Shown here: one piece after another, positions 1 through 9,700 of the stretch
How positions within the stretch are numbered: position 1 is the stretch's first letter
Layout of the letters: every line of letters starts with the position of its first letter
Assembly: GCA_023488865.1 (NCBI GenBank)
Contig: JAMDDG010000427.1
Span: forward strand, 1-12,537
Length of the DNA stretch: 12,537 bases
Source of the DNA: Bacteroidota bacterium
Lineage (GTDB): Bacteria > Bacteroidota > Bacteroidia > Bacteroidales > Prolixibacteraceae
Reading direction: 5' to 3'
The notes under the pieces: generated by a model
Told to the model about the DNA's origin: nothing
The model's database searches: none
The model's input: only the letters and a program-made list of their open reading frames with translations
Translations under genes and position numbers: made by a program

Positions 1-75
1 GATAGTATTATTAATATCTTCTTCATATCAAAAATTATTATGTGTATATCCTATAATCATTTATTAGAATAACTT

Positions 76-103
76 ATAACTCATAATTCATAACTCATAA
101 TTC
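76..103. repeat. 14-bp perfect tandem duplication in AT-rich spacer
   Basis: ATAACTCATAATTC occurs twice back to back, at 76-89 and 90-103, just after the stop of the second SusD. Short tandem repeats of this composition are frequent in Bacteroidota spacers. The rest of 1-108 is AT-rich, with no gene or terminator seen. Confidence 0.8.
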
Positions 104-108
104 CTTCT

Positions 109-1869
109 CTACCACCCTTTGTTTTGAACCAGGGCGTTATACTTGACAACTTCCCTTTCAGGAAGAGGTCCCGAATGCATATATTCATTATTATATGAAC
201 GCGGTTCAACATCGACTACCGTTAGATTTGTTTTGTTAATATTGATCCCTTTGGCAGTCTCTGTCAAATCGGCTTTCCACCGGCGCAAATCCCAGAAACG
301 GAAGCCCTCAAAACAAAGCTCAAGCCTTCTTTCATTCCGGATTAATTTCCTCATATCATCTTTGGTGGTTATGGAGATAAGGTAATTGTCAGGTTGTGAA
401 ATACCGGCACGTTTCCGGATAGCCGCAATCACATTACGGGCCGAAAAACCATTTGACCCTGTCCCATCCGGGCCATAGGCTTCATTGGCCGCTTCGGCAT
501 AAATAAGGAATAATTCAGTAAATCGCATATGAACTTCATAATGTTTCTTTGTAGAGGTCGAAACAGGGTTCATGTTCACATCTTCCCGTAATAATTTTTT
601 CAGGTAGTAGCCAGTACGGGTTGATGTCTGTATTGAGTCCTTGGCATTATTGCCACCTCCTACACCGGTAGTGATGGCTTTACCGGACATTGTATTGCCA
701 TTATAAATGATGTACAATGCCAGGCGTGGATCACGGTTAGCATAAGGAGATGCAGGATTAAAATTGCTTAACGGATTCGTTACCGGATAACCATTCTTTG
801 CCGGAAATGCATCGACCAGATTCTGCGTTGGATTAACATAGCCAAGTCCATAAAGTGACGGTGGAAAATTTGACTGTTCCCTTGTATTCGTTGTTGCAAT
901 TGCCCTGCGCCATAACATCTCAATTTGGTCTTTATTTTGTGCCAGATTGATGGCATCCACCCTGGCCGCTTCATAAAACCTGTGACCGTTTGGATCCAGC
1001 CCGGCTATTCCGCCAATACCGGTAATTGCAGCCCCCGCGTAACCGGCAGCTTTCACCCACAAGGCAGGATCATTGTTTGTGTTGAATGCAGGGCTCGCGG
1101 CCAATAAGGCCACACGCGCTTTCATCGCTTTTACAATGCGCCCGCTAATTCGTTGATTGGCCCGAAGGCCAAAAACAGAATTATAGTTAGTCACGTTCAC
1201 ACCCTCTAATCCCGGCGGAAGCTGGCTCGCAAGTGTGATGTTTTTATAGTCGTCCATGGTAAGGTACTCAAGCGCCTTGTCAAAATCGGAATAGATCTGA
1301 TTAACAGATTCGGCAAAAGTAGCCCTGGGAACATTGAAGTTATCACTCACATTAATGAATTTATCATAAAGCGGAATCCCCAACAATCTATTGTCTGCGC
1401 CAACACCTCCAATTGTTTGTAAAAGATGGTACTCGAACAAACCTCTTAAAGCATACGCCTCGCCTTTAAAGCGCCTGACGAACATCGTGTTAATTTCGCT
1501 ATTGCTCCACTTCCAGGCAACCGTGTCAATAATACTGATGAAATTATTCAGGTATAAAATGGCAGAATTGCAATTATCCCATTGGTTTACAGGATTGTAT
1601 AAGGCTGACCACTGGCCCGTGGCCATTCGAAGGTAGTCGTTTAACTTATTGTTTGTTACCGCATCATCCGTTGCAACATCGTTAAAACTTAAATAGTTGG
1701 TTGGAATTTTAGCGTATGCTGTCATTAACAAGCCTTCGGCAAATGCCGGATCCTTATAGATCCGATCAATAGTACTATGATTATCATTTTCGGGTTCCAG
1801 TAATTTCTTACAAGCACCAAAGGAGATTGACAATATCAATAGTAAGGAGTATATTTTCAGGTACCTCAT
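109..1869 (-). CDS. SusD/RagB-family surface glycan-binding lipoprotein (pair 2)
   Basis: A 586-residue lipoprotein, the partner of the second SusC encoded 21 bp upstream. The signal peptide MRYLKIYSLLLILSI ends in a lipobox, FGAC, with lipidated Cys20, followed by KKLLEPEND. The TPR-type segment RRFKGEAYALRGLFEYHLLQ, followed by TIGGV (about 132-156), matches the SusD consensus, as do RFTELFLIYAEAANE, NVIAAIRKRAGI and the C-terminal RRLELCFEGFRFWDLRRW. The protein ends NKGW. All expected family segments are present and I see no truncation. The ATG at 1867-1869 gives the signal peptide directly. This is the last gene of the block in the window, and no hairpin terminator is visible in the 108 bp after its stop, so transcription may continue beyond the left edge, where degradative enzymes are often found. 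Confidence 0.95.
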   Translation of the reverse strand: MRYLKIYSLLLILSISFGACKKLLEPENDNHSTIDRIYKDPAFAEGLLMTAYAKIPTNYLSFNDVATDDAVTNNKLNDYLRMATGQWSALYNPVNQWDNCNSAILYLNNFISIIDTVAWKWSNSEINTMFVRRFKGEAYALRGLFEYHLLQTIGGVGADNRLLGIPLYDKFINVSDNFNVPRATFAESVNQIYSDFDKALEYLTMDDYKNITLASQLPPGLEGVNVTNYNSVFGLRANQRISGRIVKAMKARVALLAASPAFNTNNDPALWVKAAGYAGAAITGIGGIAGLDPNGHRFYEAARVDAINLAQNKDQIEMLWRRAIATTNTREQSNFPPSLYGLGYVNPTQNLVDAFPAKNGYPVTNPLSNFNPASPYANRDPRLALYIIYNGNTMSGKAITTGVGGGNNAKDSIQTSTRTGYYLKKLLREDVNMNPVSTSTKKHYEVHMRFTELFLIYAEAANEAYGPDGTGSNGFSARNVIAAIRKRAGISQPDNYLISITTKDDMRKLIRNERRLELCFEGFRFWDLRRWKADLTETAKGININKTNLTVVDVEPRSYNNEYMHSGPLPEREVVKYNALVQNKGW

Positions 1870-1881
1870 GATGATTTTTTA

Positions 1882-1893
1882 TTTAGTTGATTA
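1882..1893 (-). promoter_or_regulatory. Leader motif TAATCAACTAAA upstream of susD 2
   Basis: Same 12-mer and same 12-nt spacing to the ATG as at the second SusC. Here its first bases overlap the TAA stop of that gene. The spacer is A-rich (TAAAAAATCATC). Confidence 0.35.
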
Positions 1894-4800
1894 AAACATT
1901 GTTTTTACACCCAATGAAAAAGACCGGTATTGTGGTTCACTTCCAATATTCAATTCCCTGTAATTCTTATATTTGGAAAAAGTAAGAAGATTTGAAGCAT
2001 CCACATGAAAAGTTAGATTTTCCATTTTTAACATTTTGGCAACTTTCTCAGGCATTTCGTAGGTCAGCTGCATCCTGTTCACGGTAAAGTAGTTATTCCT
2101 ATATTGCCAGAAAGTTGAGAGATAGTAGTTATTGGTGTTAGCCAATGAGCTTAACCTCGGGGAAGTCGCGGTTGTTTTTGTCGCCTCTGTCCAGCGGTTT
2201 AAGATATATTCCGAATACTTATTATTGCCATCTCCCCGGTAGTAATTATTGTTGAGATAACCATCAGCTCCTATACTTCCAGTTCCTAAAGCGAACAAAG
2301 TAAAGTTCTTATAGGATATTTTCAGGTTTAATCCGTATGAAAACGGCGCCTGCCAACGACCAATCTGAACTTCATCATTTGCATCAATGACCCCGTCGTG
2401 GTTTTGGTCAACATATTTAATATCTCCGGGTTTTACAATGCCGAATGCCTGAATCGCATGGTTGGCAATATCATTCGCATCCATAAAAAATCCATCAGCA
2501 ACAAGACCAAATCTTGCATCGATCGGGCGGCCGGTCCTGTATTGATATTGATTGGCGAAGATCTCATCTCTTTTTACAACCTTGGATGTGGCGTACAACG
2601 CATTAGCCCCAATAACAAATGAGAAATCACCGAAACTCCTGTTGTAAGACAACCCTAATTCTGCCCCCTTGTAGGAGTTACTATTAAAGTTTTGGTAAGG
2701 AATGTAATCGTAATAAAAACTTGAATATTGGGTTTGAGGCCTTGTTATTTGATCAAAATATTCGCTCGTGAAAACATTTGCATCCACAGAAAGTTGATGA
2801 TCAAAGAATAAGCCTTCAAATCCGAAATTAATTTCTTTGCGTTTCTCAAAAGCGAGTTGGCTGTTGCCCCCATACCTTGAAACCGTTCCCGAGTTTGACC
2901 ATGTTCCTTCGTACCAGGAATAACCTCCCGAATTGGCATAAATATTATCATAATAGAAAAACCCATCTATCCCGGCATCGGAGTTCATTTGACCGCCCGA
3001 TAATCGAAGCTTCAAATAGTTAACAGATGAAACCGATGACATAAAATCCTCTGAACTGATCACCCATGCTAAACCCAAAGATGGAGAAAAAGCGCCTCGG
3101 TTCCCAACAGGCAACTTAACCGAATTAACATAGGCGCTGCTGAAATCAAGCATGTACTTATTTTTGTAAATGTACCCCAGGCGCAAACCTAAATTAAGAT
3201 TTTTATTCCCCTGAAAGTCCCCTTGTGCCTTGTACCTGTTCCCGTAGCCCAGCAGGGACCCACTGATATGGTGTACACCGCCGAAAGTCCTGTCATAGTC
3301 GAACATACCATAAAAACCAAATCTTCGCTGGTAGGAAGGGTTTCCAACATTCTGGGTGCCACTGCGCGTATCAATGCCATATTTAGTCAAACTTGCAATT
3401 GAATCAGCTGCTACGTTCCAGATAGGGGTATAAACAGCGTAAGAATTATCAACAGCCTGGTCATATCTTGTATAAAAATCAAAGCTCACATTGGTATGAA
3501 ACGCAAGTCCCTTTACAAATCGCTTCAGGTCAAAATCTATCCTGTTGTTGAATGAAAAAGTACGTTGAATATTCTCATTGACTCCTCCGGAATAACCATT
3601 CGCAAATGCATTCGTTAAATAACTCGATGTCCCTCCAAGCAAATACATCCCGTTAACATCATTTTTGCGCCCTTTTAATAATGCATTGTCAGGATCGATT
3701 AAGCTGATGGGGATCAACGGCGCGAATAAATTTGGCTGCCTGGTAGAGGCCTCGCCCCAGTAATTCCCAACAGGGCCTTTATTATTATTTAAAACAGCAA
3801 CAGCATCGAGGGAGCTTTTTATCCAGTAGTTGATTTTAAGATCAACATTTCCCCGTACATTGAATCTGTTTTGTATCGCAGATTTTCCCTCTCCAAAATT
3901 TAGAAGGCTTCCTGTCTGGTCCCAGCCTAAATTTGAATAATAGGTAGCTACATCATTGCCTCCTGACAGCTCTGTCATTATTCTGGAAAAAGGTTTTACA
4001 TCTTTGAGATATTCCTTCGAATAATAATCTACATTCGGATAACGGTAGGGGTTTCCGTATGTATAGTTGGCAATAGTTGCTGCGTCATACTGGGGGGCAA
4101 GCCCGTCGTTTATCTTGGCTTCATTGTAAAGCTCCATGTAATCAGCTGATGATAAATATTCAGGCAAGGCCGTAGGTGTTGAAACACCATAAAAACCAGA
4201 TACATTAACCTGCTTTTTATAAGCCTGCCCTCTTTTGGTTGTGATCAATACCACACCGTTTACCGATGCGTTCCCATACAATATGGATGAATTAATGTCT
4301 TTAAGAACAGTTATCTGGTCAACTTCCGCCAGATTAATGGTATTAATATCGCGGGGCAATCCGTCAACAATAAACAATGCATTACCTATACCACGGATAT
4401 TCGAACCGCCTAATAAACCTGGAACACGACCGGACAAAGCGCCAGTAACACTCTGGATGTTATCATATTTAAGGATATCGGTGGGTTCAAGGACGCTGAC
4501 AGCATTAACTAAATCACCCCTTTTCGCCTTTCCAAAAGCAACATTTATGGCATCTTTCTCACTGTACAGGAACAAGGAGGCTTTTAATGAAAACTCTTTC
4601 AGATTATTATATTCCCCTGATCTGTAAATAGCCGGGTCATAACCATCAGATTCAATAAGTAGGTCTGTCTTTCCGGAAACTATGATCGTAAACTTGCCGG
4701 AGGCATCTGTTTTTGCAACAACTGCCCCTTCGTTACCATAAATAGTTGCCCCCTTTATTGGATTGCCATTCCGGTCTTTCACAACAGACTCAATGGTTGA

Positions 4801-4899
4801 AGTATTCTCTTTCTTTTGTTTTTGGGCTGTAACTTTTGTAGAGGAAAGCAATAACACGAAACTTAGAAAGATTAATATTTGGATATATCTTTTCTTCAT
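1891..4899 (-). CDS. SusC/RagA-family TonB-linked channel, short-plug type without STN (pair 2)
   Basis: A 1002-residue outer-membrane channel, about 180 residues shorter than the first SusC. The signal peptide covers about 1-25 (KVTAQ). There is no STN domain. A carboxypeptidase-regulatory-like domain at about 35-106 (VVKDRNGNPIKGATIYG) is followed by a diverged TonB box, AINVAFGK (about 117-124), in place of the VVVVGYG form. The plug, about 132-224, keeps FIVDGLPRD, VDQITVLKD, LYGN and NGVVLITTKRG but lacks the roughly 25 residues that precede the RG motif in the first SusC. Near the C-terminus DQNHDGVIDANDE looks like a calcium-binding loop common in SusC barrels. The barrel ends GVKTMF. 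I recognise this form as a SusC subfamily with VAFG/VAYG boxes. It can transport but should not signal to an anti-sigma factor. The gene begins 33 bp after SusD and 21 bp before the second SusD. Confidence 0.94.
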   Translation of the reverse strand: MKKRYIQILIFLSFVLLLSSTKVTAQKQKKENTSTIESVVKDRNGNPIKGATIYGNEGAVVAKTDASGKFTIIVSGKTDLLIESDGYDPAIYRSGEYNNLKEFSLKASLFLYSEKDAINVAFGKAKRGDLVNAVSVLEPTDILKYDNIQSVTGALSGRVPGLLGGSNIRGIGNALFIVDGLPRDINTINLAEVDQITVLKDINSSILYGNASVNGVVLITTKRGQAYKKQVNVSGFYGVSTPTALPEYLSSADYMELYNEAKINDGLAPQYDAATIANYTYGNPYRYPNVDYYSKEYLKDVKPFSRIMTELSGGNDVATYYSNLGWDQTGSLLNFGEGKSAIQNRFNVRGNVDLKINYWIKSSLDAVAVLNNNKGPVGNYWGEASTRQPNLFAPLIPISLIDPDNALLKGRKNDVNGMYLLGGTSSYLTNAFANGYSGGVNENIQRTFSFNNRIDFDLKRFVKGLAFHTNVSFDFYTRYDQAVDNSYAVYTPIWNVAADSIASLTKYGIDTRSGTQNVGNPSYQRRFGFYGMFDYDRTFGGVHHISGSLLGYGNRYKAQGDFQGNKNLNLGLRLGYIYKNKYMLDFSSAYVNSVKLPVGNRGAFSPSLGLAWVISSEDFMSSVSSVNYLKLRLSGGQMNSDAGIDGFFYYDNIYANSGGYSWYEGTWSNSGTVSRYGGNSQLAFEKRKEINFGFEGLFFDHQLSVDANVFTSEYFDQITRPQTQYSSFYYDYIPYQNFNSNSYKGAELGLSYNRSFGDFSFVIGANALYATSKVVKRDEIFANQYQYRTGRPIDARFGLVADGFFMDANDIANHAIQAFGIVKPGDIKYVDQNHDGVIDANDEVQIGRWQAPFSYGLNLKISYKNFTLFALGTGSIGADGYLNNNYYRGDGNNKYSEYILNRWTEATKTTATSPRLSSLANTNNYYLSTFWQYRNNYFTVNRMQLTYEMPEKVAKMLKMENLTFHVDASNLLTFSKYKNYRELNIGSEPQYRSFSLGVKTMF

Positions 4900-4911
4900 T
4901 TTATAAGATTT

Positions 4912-4923
4912 TTTAGTTGATTA
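4912..4923 (-). promoter_or_regulatory. Leader motif TAATCAACTAAA upstream of susC 2
   Basis: On the minus strand TAATCAACTAAA ends exactly 12 nt before the ATG of the second SusC. The same 12-mer stands at the same distance before the second SusD. It may be a translation-initiation element, since Bacteroidota rely on A-rich leaders more than on Shine-Dalgarno pairing. Confidence 0.35.
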
Positions 4924-4932
4924 TTTGATGAC

Positions 4933-6735
4933 CTACCAGCCGGGATTTTGTGGAAACTCTTTATACTGTTTTGTATAGCTCACCTGGAATGGCAACCAGT
5001 TATGTTTTTTATCAGCAACCCTTGTCACGACTACTCTTTCCATAATATTTATGGGTTTTTTAGTTATTGGGTCACGGTCAAAATCAATGGCTGTTTTCTC
5101 CTTATATTTAGTTTCTTGCCACAAATTCCATCTGCGCAAATCGAAAAAACGGTGGCCTTCAAATGCAAGTTCCACGGCCCGTTCACGAATAAGTTCCTCC
5201 ATGAAAGCTTGTTTGGATCCTGTGAATTTGCTGTCAAGGTTTGGTAATTGTGCACGGTTCCTGATAACGTTTAATGCCTGTTCGGCTGTAATGCTTCCGG
5301 GTGCACTGCCCTGTGGTGTTCCATAACCCTGAAGGACTGCTTCTGCATACATCAGGTAAACATCAGCCAGTCGCATAAAAGGATTATAAGCTTGGAAGTT
5401 CCACCATTTATTGTCCCATGGGTTACACCCCATTGGTGTCCATTTTTTATAAAGATAACCTGTTACACTACCGCTGTTACCTCCTTTGTGACGGCCACCA
5501 TTGTATAATTGAGCAAAGCGGTCAAGTCCGGCACCAGTGCTTGTGACAATTTGATCCCCGTCCACAATAATATCTTTATAAAAACGGGGTTCCCGGTTTA
5601 CCCAGGGATCCTTTGGGTTATAACCTGAAAGGGGGTCATCAATCGGCAAGCCATTGGCCATGCCATAATTTTTTATATAATTTTGTGTTGGTACTTCAAC
5701 CCTGCTGTTACCGGCTGCAAATTGGACAGGATTACTGGTTCTGTTGGTACACCATCTCGTAAAGCCAGGGATATATACCGTAGGGTTCATGATCACTTCA
5801 GTTCCTCCCGACCTCAAGGTGTTACCGGGTGACCAGACCCAGAAATTATCTGTCCACGTGGCCCAGGGCTGAAGTTTATAAGCCCCCGTTTCATTACATA
5901 TCTTAATAACCTCTGCAAAAACTGTTGCTGCCTGTTTGCACAGTTCGGCATCAAAAGAATTGTTTCCTGTAGACTCCTCATTCATCATTGGGCTTGCTGC
6001 ATACAACAAGGCTTTAGCCATGAAACTTAATGCATGAATTTTCGTAATGCGTTGCTGATTATTACCAAGGGTTACTTTCCCAACTTCAGTGTCATCCCAC
6101 TTCACGGGGAGTAAAGCTGCAGCCGCTTCGAAATCTTTTGTAGCTTTTAAAGCTGTTTCCCTGTAATTAAGCCTGGGTATTTTTAATTCACCTGTTGATG
6201 TCATCACGGTATCAATATAAGGCAATCCGCCCCAAAAACGGCTCAGCTCAAAATGGAACCACGCCCTGAAAAATAAACACTGTCCCTTAATAATGTCTTT
6301 CTCTTCCTGGGTACCATTTAATAAATCCAGTTTGGCCAAACCCATATTGGCCTTTCTGATACCATACCATGAGAGTGGCCATACCCTTTTTGTCATTGGG
6401 TTCAAATTAGTGTTAGCTGAACCTCCTGTGAGGAATCCATTCGTATTCCAGTAATTTCCATCGTCAAAGAATATAGGTGCATTAGATAGGACTTCATCGG
6501 CCATATTGAAATTCCAAAAGAAATTGCCTCCAATGGTTTTGCTATAATCCTGAATACAATTATACATCTCCTCAACCCATCCCTGAAAACTGGTAAAATT
6601 ACCGAATACATCTTTCTCAGTAATAGTAGCTTCCGGAGCTTTGTCGAGGTAGCTTTCGCATGATCCTAAAGTCAGCCCCATGATCATGACCCCGGCAATA
6701 AAGCTTAGCTTATCGTTTTTTATCTTGTTTTTCAT
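4933..6735 (-). CDS. SusD/RagB-family surface glycan-binding lipoprotein (pair 1)
   Basis: A 600-residue surface lipoprotein expected to lid and bind ligand for the SusC encoded 12 bp upstream. The signal peptide ends in a lipobox, LGSC, with lipidated Cys26, followed by ESYLDKAPEA, typical of SusD N-termini. TPR-type helical segments show GQCLFFRAWFHFELSRFWGG (about 151-170) and, later, MRLADVYLMYAEAV. The C-terminal signature ERAVELAFEGHRFFDLRRW is intact, and the protein ends in NPGW, a common SusD ending. Length is within the family range of about 500-650. The ATG at 6733-6735 is the only start that gives the full signal peptide. It shares only low, family-level resemblance with the second SusD in the window, so the two pairs look divergent and not like a recent duplication. 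Confidence 0.95.
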   Translation of the reverse strand: MKNKIKNDKLSFIAGVMIMGLTLGSCESYLDKAPEATITEKDVFGNFTSFQGWVEEMYNCIQDYSKTIGGNFFWNFNMADEVLSNAPIFFDDGNYWNTNGFLTGGSANTNLNPMTKRVWPLSWYGIRKANMGLAKLDLLNGTQEEKDIIKGQCLFFRAWFHFELSRFWGGLPYIDTVMTSTGELKIPRLNYRETALKATKDFEAAAALLPVKWDDTEVGKVTLGNNQQRITKIHALSFMAKALLYAASPMMNEESTGNNSFDAELCKQAATVFAEVIKICNETGAYKLQPWATWTDNFWVWSPGNTLRSGGTEVIMNPTVYIPGFTRWCTNRTSNPVQFAAGNSRVEVPTQNYIKNYGMANGLPIDDPLSGYNPKDPWVNREPRFYKDIIVDGDQIVTSTGAGLDRFAQLYNGGRHKGGNSGSVTGYLYKKWTPMGCNPWDNKWWNFQAYNPFMRLADVYLMYAEAVLQGYGTPQGSAPGSITAEQALNVIRNRAQLPNLDSKFTGSKQAFMEELIRERAVELAFEGHRFFDLRRWNLWQETKYKEKTAIDFDRDPITKKPINIMERVVVTRVADKKHNWLPFQVSYTKQYKEFPQNPGW

Positions 6736-6747
6736 AATTTCAGGTTA

Positions 6748-9700
6748 TTAAAAAGTTAATTCAACACCGAGGTTAATACGTCTGCTTGTAGGATAGGTTC
6801 CCTGACTGGCATCCCCGCTACCCTCCTGGGCCGAAGACTCCCTGTCATCAGGTAGGTCGGACCAGAAAAAAAGGTTATTCCCGTTCAGGTATATCCTAAG
6901 GGATGACAACCCTGCATTTTTAACCAACTTGCCCTGAAAAGTGTAAGCAATTTCTGCTGTTTTCAGCCTGAGGTAGGAGGCATCAAAAAGCCAAAAGTCC
7001 CCGATATTTTGTCCCTGTGTTTTCCATCTCGGAAGGTAAGCGGTTGCATTCGGGTTATCTTTGGACCAATAATCTGATACTTGGTTAAAAACAACATCCT
7101 GGTAATTGGCAAAGTTATTGAGTGGGACACTACGCGATACATTAGTAACGCCATAAAACTGAACCATAACACTAAACCCTTTATAATCGGCGCCTAATGA
7201 CAAATTAAAGGTGTTTTGAGGGACTGAGGAGTATCCATAAGGAGCACTGTCATCGGATCCTTTAATCAAACCGTCAGCATTAAAATCAAGGATGTTATAA
7301 AAACCAGGAAGTTTGGCCAGGTCATTGGTTTCTGTCGGGACACTCGCGTAAACCTCGTCCCAGTTATTATAAAAACCGCTTCTAATTAGGGAGCGCGATT
7401 GGCCAATAGTATATCCTTGTGCCTTTTGATATGCCGCCAACAAAGGCGGATCATCTCTGAACAATATCTTATTTGTAGTGTGAGATATTGCTAAATTCGC
7501 ATAGTAATTAAATCCACTGGTAGTTCTCTTTTGGAACTTCAGTTCAATTTCATGCCCTTTTGATTTCACCTGGCCCAGGTTAGTGCTTGGCGGGGTGGCG
7601 CCAAAGTACGGAGGGATATTCCTTGAACTTCCTGCAAGCAATATATCTGTTCTGTCTTCCGTAAAATAATCGTAATTTAATGAGATCGTATTATTAAATA
7701 ACCCCATCTCAAAGCCATAGTTATTCTTAAGGGCTTTTTCCCAGTGAATATCCGGGTTGCCAACAATCGATTCTCTATACCAAGAATATGGGCTCGTTTG
7801 GTTAGGGTTTTGGTTCATTCGGCCGGCACCGCCATAGGCGAATTGTGAGGCATACAACCATCTTCCTCCACTCACTTTGTCATCGCCTACCATACCAATG
7901 CTATAACGAAGCTTCAACCTGTTGATCCAGTCAACTTTAAAGAATTTTTCATTTGAAACAACCCAGCCAAGACCAACAGAAGGGAAGAAAGCAAAACGGT
8001 AGCCGGGACCAAATTGTTCTGACCCGTTATAAGCCCCATTCATTTCAAATAAATATTTCGAATTATAATCATAGGTGGTACGGAAAACCCAGTCTTCACG
8101 GTAATTCTTGAACATACTTCCATTTGCATATTCTTCCCGTTTAATCACCCCCATCGCCCCAATATTGTGTAAGCCAAATTTACGGGCATAATTTATCTGA
8201 AACTGGTACATTAATCTCCTGACAACCGGAATATTGCTCCACAATCCAGGGAATGGTGTCGTTCTTGCCGATATAACTTCCTGTCTCACAAACCAGGGCC
8301 GCACGGTCCAGTCAAATTGATTAGTTGAAATGACAGGATAGAGTCGAGTATACTCGCTTGGATCCTGATTTGGGCCGGTATACAAATCCCAAAGTATATA
8401 TTTTTCAAATGTATTACCAGTTGCGTCCGGAATAGTAGTGCCATTTTCAGAAATACCGGAATTTGATTGTATGCTATTATCATAATATACCGATCCCTTA
8501 GCGTTCAACCCCTTGGTTATGAAATCGAGGTTTTGCTCCAACGCGAAATCAGCATTCAATTCTACTGTACGTGTTTCCACTGTCCCGCTATTAAAAAAGT
8601 AAGCTACAGGATTTGGTAACAATTCGAGAGGCAATTTAAAAGACACTCCGAAGCGCCCATCAGTGTATTGAGGAAGATAGGCATCAGGTGGCATAGCATA
8701 TACTGCAGCCCATGTACGTGGATTAATGCCCAGTACTCCACTCATGTAATCATTGATAGTATTTTTTTGACTATAATATCCTGATAAATTTACCTTCAGT
8801 TTAGTTGTTTTAGTCACATTGAAGTCAAGATTATTCCTGAAATTAAAGCGGTCAAAGTCATAGTTGGGGTCGTAACCTTTATGATTGTCATATTTCACCA
8901 TCATATCACCTTCATGTAAGTAGGATAATGAACTGAAATAATTAACAAAATTGGTTCCCCCCTGAATATTCAATGTTGCACGGTGAGAGAGACTTACATC
9001 CTTGAACATTGCCTTCTGCCAGTCAACATTTGGAAATATATAAGCATCTTCTGCAGTCTGAGGTACCTTAAAGTGTTTAGACAATTGATAAGGTATATAA
9101 TCCGCCCAGGAAGGTTCATTAAGAGGTGTTTCACGTTCAATTGATTCGTTCCTGGCCTGCTGGGCGTTATATGAATCCATCTTTGAAGGCAATTTCGAGA
9201 CCGATACTGCGGTTGCATTATAAGAAAAAGATAGTTTGGGCTTACCTATTGTACCTCTTTTGGTGGTTATCAGTATAACCCCGTTTGCACCTTTAACACC
9301 GAACACTGCTGTTGCTGAAGCATCCTTTAATATTGATATATTTTCAACCTCGCTTACGTCCAAGTTGTCCATGCCCCTTTCTACACCGTCGACCAGGATT
9401 AATGCCTGACCCCCGTTCCATGTATTCTGTCCGCGAATATAGATGGATGTAGCGCTTTCTCCTCTTCTTACACCTCCGGGTTCTCCGGAAGCGGTGACGG
9501 TTATAACACCGGGAAGTTGCCCTGTTAAAGCTTGCTTCAAATCGGTAACATTCCCCGATTTCATTAGTTGTTCATTTGTGGTTTGTGAAATAGCCCCCAC
9601 TATACTCTCTTTCTTTTGTACGCCATAACCCACAACAACAACCTCGTCAACGCCGACTATAGCTTCTTCAAGAACAATCGTTAAGATAGTCTGGTTTCCA

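Noticed and set aside
1..108. Operon terminator after the second susD
   Set aside because: No stable hairpin with a T-run was found; the stretch is AT-rich with a short tandem repeat.
4235..4627. 130-codon plus-strand open frame inside the second susC
   Set aside because: It is antisense to the conserved plug-coding region and has no family resemblance.
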